Source: Pontibacterium sp049599735
GTDB taxonomy: Bacteria > Pseudomonadota > Gammaproteobacteria > Pseudomonadales > Balneatricaceae
Assembly (NCBI GenBank): GCA_049599735.1
Contig: JBMYOX010000008.1
Location: 12,721-76,720, forward strand
Length of the DNA: 64,000 nucleotides
Direction: 5' to 3'
Made by a program: the position numbers and the translations under genes. Shown one piece after another: positions 35,211-43,988 of this stretch (position 1 is its first letter; each line of letters begins with the position of its first letter). Under the pieces are notes generated by a model. The model was not told the origin of the DNA. It saw nothing but the letters and a program-made list of their open reading frames with translations, and did not search any database.

Positions 35211-35911
35211 AAGTGATGATCCTGGCAGCAGGGCTTGGCACACGCATGCGACCATTAACCCTGAAAACCCCCAAACCACTGCTAAAGATAGCAGGCCGGT
35301 CTCTGATTGAGCATCATATCGTTCGCCTGCGTGAAGCCGGATTTCGCGAACTGGTGATCAATCATGCCTGGCTGGGTGAACAGATCGAACAGCATTTAGG
35401 TACAGGTAAGCAGCTGGGGGTCTCTATTCAATACTCAGCCGAGTCCGAACCGCTGGAAACCGCAGGCGGTATTGTAAAGGCGCTGCCCTTATTGTCACCG
35501 GGGGGTGAGGACCCGTTTGCGGTGATTAATGGTGATATTTTTTGCACTTACCCTTATCAGCAGTTGCCGGTTTGCTCTGAAGCGCTGGCGCATCTGGTGT
35601 TAGTGCCTAACCCTGAGCACAACAAAGCGGGGGACTTTTTGTTATCAAAAGGGCGGGTTCTATCACAGGAACAGTCATTGTCTGACACTCCCGCTTATAC
35701 ATTCAGTGGTATCAGTGTGCTGTCACCCGCATTATTTGAAGGCCTGGGGCCGGGTGAGAAAGCCGCACTGGCACCTTTGCTGCGCCGGGCTATCTGCGAT
35801 GGTAAAGTAACGGGCGAATTATATGAAGGTTATTGGGTTGACGTGGGCACACCACAACGACTTGAAGATGTGGACGTATTTGTAAAGGAGAACCTGAATA
35901 ATGAGTTTTGA
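35207..35911 (+). CDS. murU: N-acetylmuramate-1-phosphate uridylyltransferase
   Basis: A 234-residue sugar-nucleotidyltransferase that makes UDP-MurNAc from MurNAc-1-P in the fosfomycin-insensitive recycling route. The LAAGLGTRMRPLT loop at 7-19, KPLLKIAGRSLIEHHI, AVINGDIF and EGYWVDVGTP motifs fit MurU. With amgK just upstream it forms the recycling pair; the last 11 bases overlap djlA. Confidence 0.94.
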   Translation: MKVMILAAGLGTRMRPLTLKTPKPLLKIAGRSLIEHHIVRLREAGFRELVINHAWLGEQIEQHLGTGKQLGVSIQYSAESEPLETAGGIVKALPLLSPGGEDPFAVINGDIFCTYPYQQLPVCSEALAHLVLVPNPEHNKAGDFLLSKGRVLSQEQSLSDTPAYTFSGISVLSPALFEGLGPGEKAALAPLLRRAICDGKVTGELYEGYWVDVGTPQRLEDVDVFVKENLNNEF

Positions 35912-36731
35912 TCCGGAATCGGCTGGCAGAAATGTGGTTGCGACGCTTAAGAGGCATCGTACCAGTATCCTGATTGGTGCGGTTATAGGGCTTTTTAGCG
36001 GCGGGCCGGTCGGGCTGTTGATGGGAGGCTTTATTGGTTACCTGCTCAGTCGCTTGTTAAGAAAAGCCGTATCGGCCTTTCAGCCCCAGCAGGCGTTTTT
36101 TAAAGCAACTTTTAGTGTCATGGGCAAGCTGGCAAAGGCCGATGGCCGGGTGACCGAAGATGAAATCGCTTTTGCCCGCACGGTGATGGTTCAGATGCGT
36201 CTGGACGAAGCCCGTCAGCAGGAGGCGATTGCATTTTTTAATCAGGGTAAAGAGGCAGATTTTGATATTGCCGGGGTACTTAAACCGCTGGCTGTTTATT
36301 TCCGCCACCGTGCTAACGTACGTATGATCTTTGTTGAAATACAGTTGCAGGCGGCTTTTGCTGACGGAGAAGTCAGCCCGGCGGAGCTGGCGGTGATTCA
36401 GCAGGTGTGTGCTCACCTGCAGATGACCGAACAGGAAGTGGCAGCGCTGGTGGCAAGAATGCAGGCCCAGCAGTCCTTTCACCACCAGGGGCAGTATGGC
36501 TTTGATCCGGTTCAGGTTTTGCAGGATGCTTATGCCGTGCTGGGGGTTGAAGAGTCTGCGACTGATGCTGAGGTTAAAAAGGCCTACCGTAAGTTAATGA
36601 GTCAGCATCATCCGGATAAACTGGTGGCTAAAGGCCTGCCGGAAGAAATGCTGCAGGTGGCCAAAGAAAAAGCCCAGGAAATCCAGGCCGCTTATGAGCA
36701 GATCCGTAAAATTCGCAAGGCTGCTGCGTAA
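35901..36731 (+). CDS. djlA: DnaJ-like membrane co-chaperone DjlA
   Basis: A 276-residue type III J protein. One TM lies near residue 20-50 (Gly-rich, LIGAVIGLFSGGPVGLLMGG). A TerB-like middle domain (FSVMGKLAKADGRVTEDEI) follows, and a C-terminal J domain (DAYAVLGVEESATDAEVKKA, with HHPDK) stimulates DnaK. DjlA acts at the inner membrane and can affect the Rcs phosphorelay in enterics. It overlaps murU by 11 bases. Confidence 0.95.
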   Translation: MSFDPESAGRNVVATLKRHRTSILIGAVIGLFSGGPVGLLMGGFIGYLLSRLLRKAVSAFQPQQAFFKATFSVMGKLAKADGRVTEDEIAFARTVMVQMRLDEARQQEAIAFFNQGKEADFDIAGVLKPLAVYFRHRANVRMIFVEIQLQAAFADGEVSPAELAVIQQVCAHLQMTEQEVAALVARMQAQQSFHHQGQYGFDPVQVLQDAYAVLGVEESATDAEVKKAYRKLMSQHHPDKLVAKGLPEEMLQVAKEKAQEIQAAYEQIRKIRKAAA

Positions 36732-36757
36732 AACACAGAGTCAGGCCTGGCCGGATA

Positions 36758-37891
36758 TCAGATCGGCCTGGCCTTGACGGTCTGTCCTGGTGCCCGTTCC
36801 TCCGCAGGCTTTTCTTCTGCTTTGTCTGTCTCAGGCTTGTCTTCTGACAGCGGCTTAAGAATATGCCGGTCTATCAGGCCGGTGACCTGCTGACTTAGCC
36901 AGCGTTCTTGTTTCTCCCAGCTCAGGTGGCGGTTGCTCAGACGGCGCTGATAATATTGTGTCAATTTGTTACGCCTTGCGGTACGCAGACGTTGCCTGGA
37001 GTCCGCTTCAAAACCCAGGCTGCGATAAGGCCGACTCTGATAGATATCCACAACCGGCGTTTTAAGCTTTGCCAGTAAGCCGGGCAGGTCGGCGTCGCTT
37101 TGTGCTGGCGGTGTCTGCGGGTTAAGCATCAGTAACCCCATGGCTTCACCGGTTTCCTGATGATCAAGAATAAACTGTGCCGCCCAGTAAGCCCCTGTGC
37201 CTGTGCCGATAACCACCAGGGTTTCGGCCTGGCGTTGCTTTAATGTTTGCCATGCTGCCTCGCCCAGTAGTTTTAGTCGCTCGGGATAGGGCATTCTTGC
37301 CTCGGTAATACCCGGGTCGGGCTCAGCAGGTGGGGTGGGAATCTCTATAGCGGGTGTGGCAGGTGTTGTCGTTTCAATTTCTGCATCTGTTTCAGGTGCC
37401 CTGGCTGGTGTGTCTACCCGTTTTAAGGTTGGCAGGGTACGTTTGGGTATCTCCGGTATCGGTGGGGCGGGTAGCTGGATGGATAGGGTATGCCAGCCCT
37501 GATCACTTAAATGCAGCCTGAGCGGGCGTGGGCTGTCCGGCCAATCTGCATGGGTGCCTTCATTGGGGAAAATAATCACACCGCCAGAGAGCTCTGCCTG
37601 ACTTTGTGGGTGAAAGAGAGCCAATGTTCTGTCTTCGGCAGTTTCCAGCCATATTACTTCAGTTTCGGGTTGTGCGCTTTTGGCAATGTCATTCAGCTGA
37701 TTCAGGGCCGGATCAGGCTCCATTCGGGGTTGGGCGGATGGCGCAGGGTTTTCTGTGGCCCCGATTGCAGGCTGCTCAACCGGCGCTGCTGTATCCTCAT
37801 CGTTCTGAGCTGTCCCGGTGTCCTCAGCTGCAAATGCAGCGGGCACCAGCAGGCAGAGCAGTAAACAAAGTTGTGGGATGCGTATGATCAT
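36758..37891 (-). CDS. DUF3530 family protein (alpha/beta-hydrolase-like, exported)
   Basis: A 377-residue secreted protein with signal peptide MIIRIPQLCLLLCLLVPAAF (cleavage after FAA). It matches DUF3530: LALFHPQSQAELSGGVIIFPNEG and GWHTLSIQLPAPPIP at the start of the domain. VVIGTGTGAYWAAQFILDH resembles a hydrolase nucleophile elbow in which Ser is replaced (GTGTG), so catalysis is doubtful. Linkers are rich in Pro, Ala, Glu and Thr. I use ATG 37891; a longer in-frame start at 37966 places the hydrophobic part too far in. Confidence 0.8.
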   Translation of the reverse strand: MIIRIPQLCLLLCLLVPAAFAAEDTGTAQNDEDTAAPVEQPAIGATENPAPSAQPRMEPDPALNQLNDIAKSAQPETEVIWLETAEDRTLALFHPQSQAELSGGVIIFPNEGTHADWPDSPRPLRLHLSDQGWHTLSIQLPAPPIPEIPKRTLPTLKRVDTPARAPETDAEIETTTPATPAIEIPTPPAEPDPGITEARMPYPERLKLLGEAAWQTLKQRQAETLVVIGTGTGAYWAAQFILDHQETGEAMGLLMLNPQTPPAQSDADLPGLLAKLKTPVVDIYQSRPYRSLGFEADSRQRLRTARRNKLTQYYQRRLSNRHLSWEKQERWLSQQVTGLIDRHILKPLSEDKPETDKAEEKPAEERAPGQTVKARPI

Positions 37892-37999
37892 AGCGTTGAT
37901 TATCGACAAGCAAAGAGACTGTGGCAAGAAGGCTTTATCCCTGAGTGGGCTCAGGTACAATAGCATTTAATATTTCCTCACCATTATTTAGAGATCGAT

Positions 38000-38674
38000 A
38001 TGCCTGATTTTAAAATCGCTCCGTCTATCCTGTCTGCTGATTTTGCCCGTCTGGGAGAAGAGGTGGATAACGTCTTAGCGGCTGGTGCCGACTATGTTCA
38101 CTTTGATGTGATGGATAACCATTATGTGCCTAACCTGACGATAGGCCCTATGGTGTGTAAAGCGTTGCGGAATCACGGCGTTAGCGCGCCGATCGATGTG
38201 CACCTGATGGTAAAACCGGTTGATCGCATGATTGGTGATTTTATTGAAGCTGGTGCCAGTTTTATCACCTTTCACCCGGAAGCATCTGACCATATTGACC
38301 GCTCTTTACAGATGATCCGTGATGGGGGCTGTAAGTCAGGTCTGGTCTTTAACCCGGCCACCCCGCTGCATTATCTGGATCATGTGTTGGATAAGGTGGA
38401 TATGGTGCTGCTGATGTCGGTGAATCCGGGTTTTGGTGGTCAGAAATTTATCCCTGGTACCTTAACCAAGCTACGCCAGGTAAGGGAGTTGATTGATAAC
38501 AGTGGCTACGATATTCGTTTGGAAGTAGACGGGGGTGTGGGCGTTGCTAATATCCGGGAAATTGCTGAGGCAGGCGCAGATACTTTTGTAGCCGGTTCCG
38601 CTATTTTTAATACGGATGATTATCAGGCAACGGTTGAAGCCATGCGGGCTGAACTGGCTAAAGCGAACGTATGA
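38000..38674 (+). CDS. rpe: Ribulose-phosphate 3-epimerase
   Basis: A 224-residue TIM-barrel epimerase of the pentose phosphate pathway. APSILSADFARLGEEV, HFDVMDNHYVPNLTIGP (catalytic Asp), DVHLMV, MSVNPGFGGQKFIP and LEVDGGVG are the standard motifs. It overlaps gph by four bases; rpe-gph-trpE is the order known from Pseudomonas, though here a LysR gene separates gph from trpE. Confidence 0.98.
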   Translation: MPDFKIAPSILSADFARLGEEVDNVLAAGADYVHFDVMDNHYVPNLTIGPMVCKALRNHGVSAPIDVHLMVKPVDRMIGDFIEAGASFITFHPEASDHIDRSLQMIRDGGCKSGLVFNPATPLHYLDHVLDKVDMVLLMSVNPGFGGQKFIPGTLTKLRQVRELIDNSGYDIRLEVDGGVGVANIREIAEAGADTFVAGSAIFNTDDYQATVEAMRAELAKANV

Positions 38675-39345
38675 TACAGCAGCTTTTTCAGGGTAATAAT
38701 CCCGAGCTGGTGCTGTTTGATCTGGACGGCACGCTGGTGGATAGTGTGCCTGACCTCGCCGCTGCGATTGACCAGATGCGGGTAACGTTAGGTTGTGCAC
38801 CTGCGGGTGTGGATAAAGTGCGCCACTGGGTGGGTAACGGGGCGCAGGTTTTAGTCGAACGTGCGCTGGCCGACGTGCAGAAAACGGCTTCAGACAAGGT
38901 GTCTTTTGATCAGGCGTTTCCCCTGTTTTTAGCCGCTTATGCAGAACAAAGCACCTTGCAGACGCAGTTGTATCCCGGCGTGCCGGAATGTCTGGAAGGG
39001 CTGAAGGCACGTCATATCAAGCTGGCGGTAGTGACGAATAAGCCGCTTGAATTTACCCATCCTATTCTGAGTGCATTAGGACTGGATTCGTTTTTTAAGG
39101 TTGTGATGGGTGGCGATAGCCTGCCACAGAAGAAACCTTCCCCCGAACCTTTGTTGCATGCGATGGCACTGTCTGGCACCGTGCCGGAGCGCACGTTAAT
39201 GGTGGGTGATTCTAAGCATGATATAGCAGCGGCAAGGGCAGCAGGTTGTCCGGTTGTGGCGGTGCCTTATGGCTACAATCATGGTGAACCTGTGGCGCAA
39301 TATCAGCCCGATTTACTGGTAAACTCACTGGATTTATTACTTTAG
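38671..39345 (+). CDS. gph: Phosphoglycolate phosphatase
   Basis: A 224-residue HAD phosphatase that removes phosphate from 2-phosphoglycolate. Motif I is FDLDGTLVDSVPDL (two catalytic Asp), motif II VVTNKP, and motif III/IV KPSPEPLL with MVGDSKHDIAAA. The cap domain inserted after motif I is the usual one. Its last nine bases overlap the tail of the convergent nhaR-like gene. Confidence 0.96.
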   Translation: MIQQLFQGNNPELVLFDLDGTLVDSVPDLAAAIDQMRVTLGCAPAGVDKVRHWVGNGAQVLVERALADVQKTASDKVSFDQAFPLFLAAYAEQSTLQTQLYPGVPECLEGLKARHIKLAVVTNKPLEFTHPILSALGLDSFFKVVMGGDSLPQKKPSPEPLLHAMALSGTVPERTLMVGDSKHDIAAARAAGCPVVAVPYGYNHGEPVAQYQPDLLVNSLDLLL

Positions 39346-40260
39346 ATCCGGTTGTTCGGTTTCATCAAACAAAATATGACGGGCCGTATTAGTCACTGCC
39401 AGAACACCGGGGTGGCGAATGCGGCGCTCCAGCGAGATGGCATAAAAACGCTCCCTGATACTGTCGATACGCCCGATGCTTTCGACTGAAAACTGTCGTT
39501 CAATTTGTGGTTCCAGCACGCTGGGGCCACAAAACAGCCCCTTACCAGCCTGACCAAAGGTTCCCAGCAGGGCGTGATCGACACACTCCACGACTATATT
39601 AGGCACAATGCCCCGCTTTTCACACCAGGTTTTCAGGCTGGAGCCGATCATCGTGTCATCAGTGGGCATCAGCAAGGGTGCACCATGTAAAGATTCGGGG
39701 AAGTTGTTTCTGTAGCGTTTTGCCAATGCTGGTGCTGCAAATAACGACATGCTGCAGTCGCCCAATAAATGATTGTAAGCACGAATATTAAAACCCGCAT
39801 CTACAGGGCGGTCGGTCAGTACCATATCCACGCGGTGAGTGGCTAAATCGCTTAACAACGCCTCCATATTGCCTTCCCGGCATTCTAGTCGGATAGGTTC
39901 ATCAAGGTCCAGAGTAGGTTCTAATAAGCGGTATGCCACCAGTTTAGGCAGCACATCGGCAATGCCCACACTAAATAGACGAACCGTTTGGGCAGGGTTT
40001 TGTAATTTTTCCTGCAGGGATTCACCCATCGAAAAAATCTGCTCGGCATAGTCCAGTGCCTGCTTACCGGCATGGGTCAGAATCAGTCCCCGGCCTTTTT
40101 TCTGAAACAGAGAAACGTCTAAGGTTTGCTCCAGTTGTTTCAGTTGCGCAGAGATAGTCTGAGGTGTCAGATTGAGCTTGTCGCAGGCACGAACAATAGA
40201 GCCTTCCTGAGCAACAACCATAAAATAGCGTAGATGTTTGAAGTTAAGGTGATGCATCAT
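39337..40260 (-). CDS. LysR-family transcriptional regulator, NhaR-like
   Basis: A 307-residue LysR regulator. The N-terminal winged HTH is FKHLRYFMVVAQEGSIVRACDKLN, followed by TPQTISAQLKQLEQTL. The beginning MMHHLNFKHLRYF and the following KKGRGLILTHAGK resemble NhaR, the Na+-responsive activator of nhaA. No antiporter gene is nearby, so the target is unknown; the 579-base stretch upstream is the likely binding site. It is convergent with gph and divergent from the trp leader region. Confidence 0.87.
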   Translation of the reverse strand: MMHHLNFKHLRYFMVVAQEGSIVRACDKLNLTPQTISAQLKQLEQTLDVSLFQKKGRGLILTHAGKQALDYAEQIFSMGESLQEKLQNPAQTVRLFSVGIADVLPKLVAYRLLEPTLDLDEPIRLECREGNMEALLSDLATHRVDMVLTDRPVDAGFNIRAYNHLLGDCSMSLFAAPALAKRYRNNFPESLHGAPLLMPTDDTMIGSSLKTWCEKRGIVPNIVVECVDHALLGTFGQAGKGLFCGPSVLEPQIERQFSVESIGRIDSIRERFYAISLERRIRHPGVLAVTNTARHILFDETEQPDLK

Positions 40261-40321
40261 AATCAGAAAAAACCGAACTAAAATCGTATTAAATTCGAAT
40301 TTATTTGTTGTATTAGCTGAG

Positions 40322-40327
40322 TATACT
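40322..40327 (+). promoter_or_regulatory. Possible -10 box upstream of trp leader region
   Basis: TATACT at 40322-40327 is close to the consensus -10. No convincing -35 was found at the right distance. It lies 62 bases upstream of the LysR start on the opposite strand and about 90 bases before a terminator-like hairpin, so it could start a short plus-strand RNA. Confidence 0.3.
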
Positions 40328-40356
40328 GAATTCAGGACTTGAGTTCTCCTCCCCAA

Positions 40357-40442
40357 ATGGTCTGGTTGCTGGGACTGAAATGACAGCAGACTCTTATTCA
40401 CAATGCTATTTTTTCCCCTGGTTCTGCCGGGGTTTTTTTTGT
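40357..40442 (+). ncRNA. Short transcript or attenuator ending in an intrinsic terminator
   Basis: A tiny ORF (40357-40383, MVWLLGLK then TGA) is overlapped by a hairpin made of GTCT...GCTG and CAGCAGAC (arms near 40360-40371 and 40384-40391). It is followed by CCCC/GGGG plus GG/CC around TTCTG (40415-40432) and eight T (40433-40440), a textbook Rho-independent terminator on the plus strand. The layout is like an amino-acid attenuator with one Trp and three Leu codons, but trpE is 396 bases further on. It may instead be a free small RNA. Nothing here proves transcription. Confidence 0.45.
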
Positions 40443-40603
40443 CTTTTTTAAAGCATAATTCTTTTTGCAGGTTGTTGTTTTATCCGTTGGGTAACTGCCG
40501 GTTCATCCGATGATCTGCGGATTACGGTTGATTCGAAGCCAGCGCTGCTATATCGTTTCCTCTCCCCTGTTAATTGAATACGATTTTATAAAAGCGACCT
40601 GTC
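40443..40603. other. Non-coding stretch between LysR gene and trpE, first part
   Basis: Between the terminator at 40442 and the second possible leader peptide I find no gene, repeat or strong hairpin. The whole intergenic region (40261-40838, 578 bases) is by far the longest in the window and is AT-rich in its first half. It must hold the trp promoter. Confidence 0.5.
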
Positions 40604-40687
40604 GTGAATTCATTTGAGTCTCTGCAAAATGTTGGTGCCCTGGCCTGTTTGCCTTATATTGGCGAACGATGGCGATGGTGTGTCTGA
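40604..40687 (+). promoter_or_regulatory. Candidate trp leader peptide
   Basis: A 27-codon frame from GTG 40604 to TGA 40687 ends in ERWRWCV, so two Trp codons (TGG CGA TGG) stand close to the stop, as in regulatory leader peptides. A perfect six-base hairpin, ACGAGT/ACTCGT (about 40689-40708), follows. There is no strong ribosome binding site in front of the GTG and no T-run terminator before trpE at 40839, so if it regulates, it may do so by ribosome stalling rather than by the classical route. A weak candidate. Confidence 0.35.
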
Positions 40688-40838
40688 AACGAGTCCCTGT
40701 TAACTCGTTGCAGCCCTGATCCTGTTTGCAGTACAGACTTTCCGCTTTGCCTGTTCTATGTCTTTTAAGCTGATCACTGTACTTTTGCCAATGGCTGTAA
40801 CGACCTGAATATCCCCGATTTCAGTTTGAGAGCATAAA

Positions 40839-42317
40839 ATGACCCCTGAACAATTCGCTGAGCTGGCAGCCCAACAGTACAACCGCATCCCTGTTATACG
40901 TGAAGTCCTCGCAGACCTTGATACCCCTTTGTCTACTTATATGAAGCTGGCAGATGCCCCTTACTCTTATCTGCTGGAATCTGTTGAAGGGGGTGAAAAA
41001 TGGGGGCGTTATTCCATCATTGGCTTGCCTTCACGTACGGTATTAAAAGTATCGGGCCACGATATCCGCATCGAAACTGAAGGTGAGCTGGTTGAGTCAC
41101 ACCAGATGGAAGATCCCTTAGCGTTTGTTGAAAGTTTCCAGCAGCGTTATAAAGCACCGGATTTACCCGGATTGCCACGCTTTAACGGCGGGCTGGTGGG
41201 CTATTTTGGTTATGACTGTGTGCGTTATGTAGAAAAACGCCTGAAAGACAGCACGCCTGAAGACGTACTGGGCACACCAGATATTCTTTTGATGGTGTCT
41301 GATGAGCTGGTGGTTGTTGATAACCTCAGTGGCAAACTAGTGCTGATTTGTCATGCTGACCCGCGTGAAACTGATGCTTATGAACAGGCACAGCTTAAGC
41401 TCGATGCGCTGGTTAAAAAGCTGCGCTTCAGTGTGCCTCAGTCTGAGGTGAGTGTCGGACGTGAAGTGGATGAAAATGAATTTGAATCCAGCTTTGGCGA
41501 AGATGAGTTCAAGCAGTCGGTAGAGCGCATTAAAGAATACATCTTGTCGGGTGATGTGATGCAAACGGTGATATCCCAGCGTATGTCCATCCCCTTTGAA
41601 AGCCGTCCGCTGGATTTATACCGGGCTTTGCGCTGCCTGAATCCTTCACCTTATATGTATCTGCTAAATCTGGGTGACTTTCATGTGGTTGGCTCTTCGC
41701 CGGAGATTCTTGCCCGTGTTGAAGAGGGTGTGGTCAGTGTGCGGCCGATTGCGGGAACCCGTCGCCGGGGTGGGACTGAAGAAGAAGACAAGGCCATGGA
41801 GCAGGAATTACTGGCAGACCCTAAAGAAATTGCCGAGCATCTGATGCTGATTGACTTAGGTCGCAACGATGTGGGCCGTGTTGCCGAAATCGGGGCTGTG
41901 GAGCTGACCGATAAGATGGTTGTTGAGCGTTACTCCCATGTGATGCATATCGTCTCAAACGTGAATGCCAAACTGAAGCCCGGTGTCAGTGCGATGGATG
42001 TTTTACGGGCAACCCTGCCTGCAGGCACCCTGAGCGGCGCACCTAAAGTGCGGGCAATGGAAATTATTGATGAGATGGAGCCGGTTAAACGGGGTGTTTA
42101 CGGCGGCGCGGTAGGTTACCTGTCGTGGAACGGTAATATGGATACTGCGATTGCGATCCGTACGGCGGTGATTAAAGACAAAACTCTGCATATACAGGCA
42201 GGGGCGGGTGTGGTGGCTGATTCAATTCCCCGTCTTGAGTGGAAAGAGACCATGAATAAAGGCCGTGCGATTTTCCGTGCGGTGGCCATGGTCGAAAAAG
42301 GCTTAGACAATCTTTAA
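40839..42317 (+). CDS. trpE: Anthranilate synthase component I
   Basis: A 492-residue chorismate-using enzyme. LADLDTPLSTYMKLADAPYSYLLESVEGGEKWGRYS-type start (Trp-feedback region, here seen as YLLESVEGGEKWGRYS), and catalytic motifs EEGVVSVRPIAGTRRRGG, EIAEHLMLIDLGRNDVGRV and LSGAPKVRAMEIIDE. TrpG supplies ammonia. The trpEGDC set is in one run with gaps of 25, 20 and 24 bases. Feedback by tryptophan is expected from family knowledge. Confidence 0.98.
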   Translation: MTPEQFAELAAQQYNRIPVIREVLADLDTPLSTYMKLADAPYSYLLESVEGGEKWGRYSIIGLPSRTVLKVSGHDIRIETEGELVESHQMEDPLAFVESFQQRYKAPDLPGLPRFNGGLVGYFGYDCVRYVEKRLKDSTPEDVLGTPDILLMVSDELVVVDNLSGKLVLICHADPRETDAYEQAQLKLDALVKKLRFSVPQSEVSVGREVDENEFESSFGEDEFKQSVERIKEYILSGDVMQTVISQRMSIPFESRPLDLYRALRCLNPSPYMYLLNLGDFHVVGSSPEILARVEEGVVSVRPIAGTRRRGGTEEEDKAMEQELLADPKEIAEHLMLIDLGRNDVGRVAEIGAVELTDKMVVERYSHVMHIVSNVNAKLKPGVSAMDVLRATLPAGTLSGAPKVRAMEIIDEMEPVKRGVYGGAVGYLSWNGNMDTAIAIRTAVIKDKTLHIQAGAGVVADSIPRLEWKETMNKGRAIFRAVAMVEKGLDNL

Positions 42318-42342
42318 ACCTCTCAGGGTTAGGTAAATAAAC

Positions 42343-42921
42343 ATGTTGTTAATGATAGATAACTACGACTCTTTCACCTATAACGTTGTGCAGTATTTTG
42401 GTGAGCTGGGCGCAGAGGTTGAAGTGTACCGTAACGATGAGATCACCATTGATGCGATCGAGGCAAAACAGCCGGATCATCTGGTGATTTCTCCTGGTCC
42501 TTGTACGCCTAATGAGGCGGGTATTTCGGTTGAGGCCCTGCTGCATTTTGCCGGAAAACTGCCTATTTTTGGTATTTGCCTGGGTCATCAGAGTATCGGT
42601 CAGGCATTTGGCGGTAATATTGTAAGGGCCAAACAAGTAATGCACGGCAAAACCTCCCCGGTGTATCACAATAATGCCGGTGTTTTTGAGGGGCTGAATA
42701 ATCCGGTAGAAGTGACCCGTTACCATTCTCTGGTGATTGATCAGGCCACATTACCTGATTGTCTGGAGGTTACCGCCTGGACGCAGCATGCCGATGGCAG
42801 CCTTGATGAAATTATGGGTGTACGTCATAAAACACTGGATATAGAGGGGGTGCAGTTTCACCCCGAGTCAATTCTGACCGAGCAGGGCCACGAACTGCTG
42901 GCTAATTTCCTGAAAAGATAA
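42343..42921 (+). CDS. trpG: Anthranilate synthase component II (glutamine amidotransferase)
   Basis: A 192-residue class I glutamine amidotransferase that delivers ammonia to TrpE. MIDNYDSFTYNVVQY, PGPCTPNEAGI, FGICLGHQSIGQAFGG (catalytic Cys) and GVQFHPESIL (His-Glu) are complete. It is a stand-alone TrpG, not fused to TrpD as in E. coli. In many bacteria this subunit also serves PabB. Confidence 0.98.
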   Translation: MLLMIDNYDSFTYNVVQYFGELGAEVEVYRNDEITIDAIEAKQPDHLVISPGPCTPNEAGISVEALLHFAGKLPIFGICLGHQSIGQAFGGNIVRAKQVMHGKTSPVYHNNAGVFEGLNNPVEVTRYHSLVIDQATLPDCLEVTAWTQHADGSLDEIMGVRHKTLDIEGVQFHPESILTEQGHELLANFLKR

Positions 42922-42941
42922 ACGAACAGGCTGGATAAAAC

Positions 42942-43964
42942 ATGGATATTAAACAGGCACTGGCGGTGGTGGTTGATCGTCAAGATCTAAGTTCAGATGA
43001 AATGAAAGCGGTCATGCGCCAGATTATGACCGGTGAAGCCACGTCAGCGCAGATTGGCGGCTTTTTGATTGCGATGCGTATGAAAGGTGAAACCGTGGCT
43101 GAATTAACGGCGGCGGCATCGGTCATGCGGGAACTGGCAGTACCGGTCACTATTGCGGCGGATAATGCGGTCGATATCGTTGGCACCGGCGGTGACAGCT
43201 CTAACCTGTTTAATGTCTCCAGCGCCTCATCTTTTGTGGTGGCGGCGGCCGGTGGTAATGTGGCTAAGCATGGCAACCGCTCGGTTTCTTCCAGTTCCGG
43301 TTCGGCAGACTTGCTGGAAACGGCCGGTGTTAATCTGACGCTGACACCTGAGCAGGTGTCTCGTTGCATTGATGAGGTGGGGGTGGGTTTTATGTTTGCT
43401 CCTCAGCATCATAGCGCCATGAAACATGCAATTGGCCCGCGTAAAGAAATGGCCTTACGCACTTTATTTAATGTGCTGGGGCCGCTGACCAATCCTGCCA
43501 GTGCCAAACATTATCTGCTGGGTGTTTTTGACGGGGCTTTATGCCGCCCGCTGGCTGAAGCTTTGCAGGGGTTGGGGGCCAGACATGCACTGGTGGTGCA
43601 TGCCGAAGATGGTTTGGATGAGATCAGCCTGGCAGCCAATACGCAGGTAGCCGAGTTAAAAAATGGTGTGATTACAGAGTATAGCCTGACACCTGAAGAT
43701 GCGGGTTTAGAGCGACAGAGCCTGGACGGCCTGCAGGTACAAAGCTCTGATGAAAGTTTGGCGCTGATTCGTGCAGCATTTGCCGGTGAAAATAGTAAAG
43801 CGGTGGATATGATTGCTTTGAATGCCGGTGCCGCGATTTATGCAGCAGATCTCGCAGATAGTCTGAAAGCCGGTGTGGAAAAAGCAAAACAGACCATTCT
43901 GAGTGGTGCGGCGGCAGATAAAGTCGAGCAGCTGGCGCAGTTTAGCCAGGCTTTTAAGGCTTAA
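42942..43964 (+). CDS. trpD: Anthranilate phosphoribosyltransferase
   Basis: A 340-residue enzyme that joins anthranilate and PRPP. DIVGTGGDSSNLFNVSSASS (PRPP loop) lies near 83-102. KHGNRSVSSSSGSADLLE and GFMFAPQHHSAMKHAIGPRKE follow. It is separate from TrpG and lies 24 bases before trpC. Confidence 0.98.
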   Translation: MDIKQALAVVVDRQDLSSDEMKAVMRQIMTGEATSAQIGGFLIAMRMKGETVAELTAAASVMRELAVPVTIAADNAVDIVGTGGDSSNLFNVSSASSFVVAAAGGNVAKHGNRSVSSSSGSADLLETAGVNLTLTPEQVSRCIDEVGVGFMFAPQHHSAMKHAIGPRKEMALRTLFNVLGPLTNPASAKHYLLGVFDGALCRPLAEALQGLGARHALVVHAEDGLDEISLAANTQVAELKNGVITEYSLTPEDAGLERQSLDGLQVQSSDESLALIRAAFAGENSKAVDMIALNAGAAIYAADLADSLKAGVEKAKQTILSGAAADKVEQLAQFSQAFKA

Positions 43965-43988
43965 CAAAACGGTTTATAGGTTAATTTG

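Noticed and set aside
36743..36775. Imperfect inverted repeat AGGCCTGGCCG / CGGCCTGGCCT between djlA and the DUF3530 gene
   Set aside because: It has a central mismatch, overlaps the end of the DUF3530 gene and lacks a T-run; not strong enough to call a terminator.
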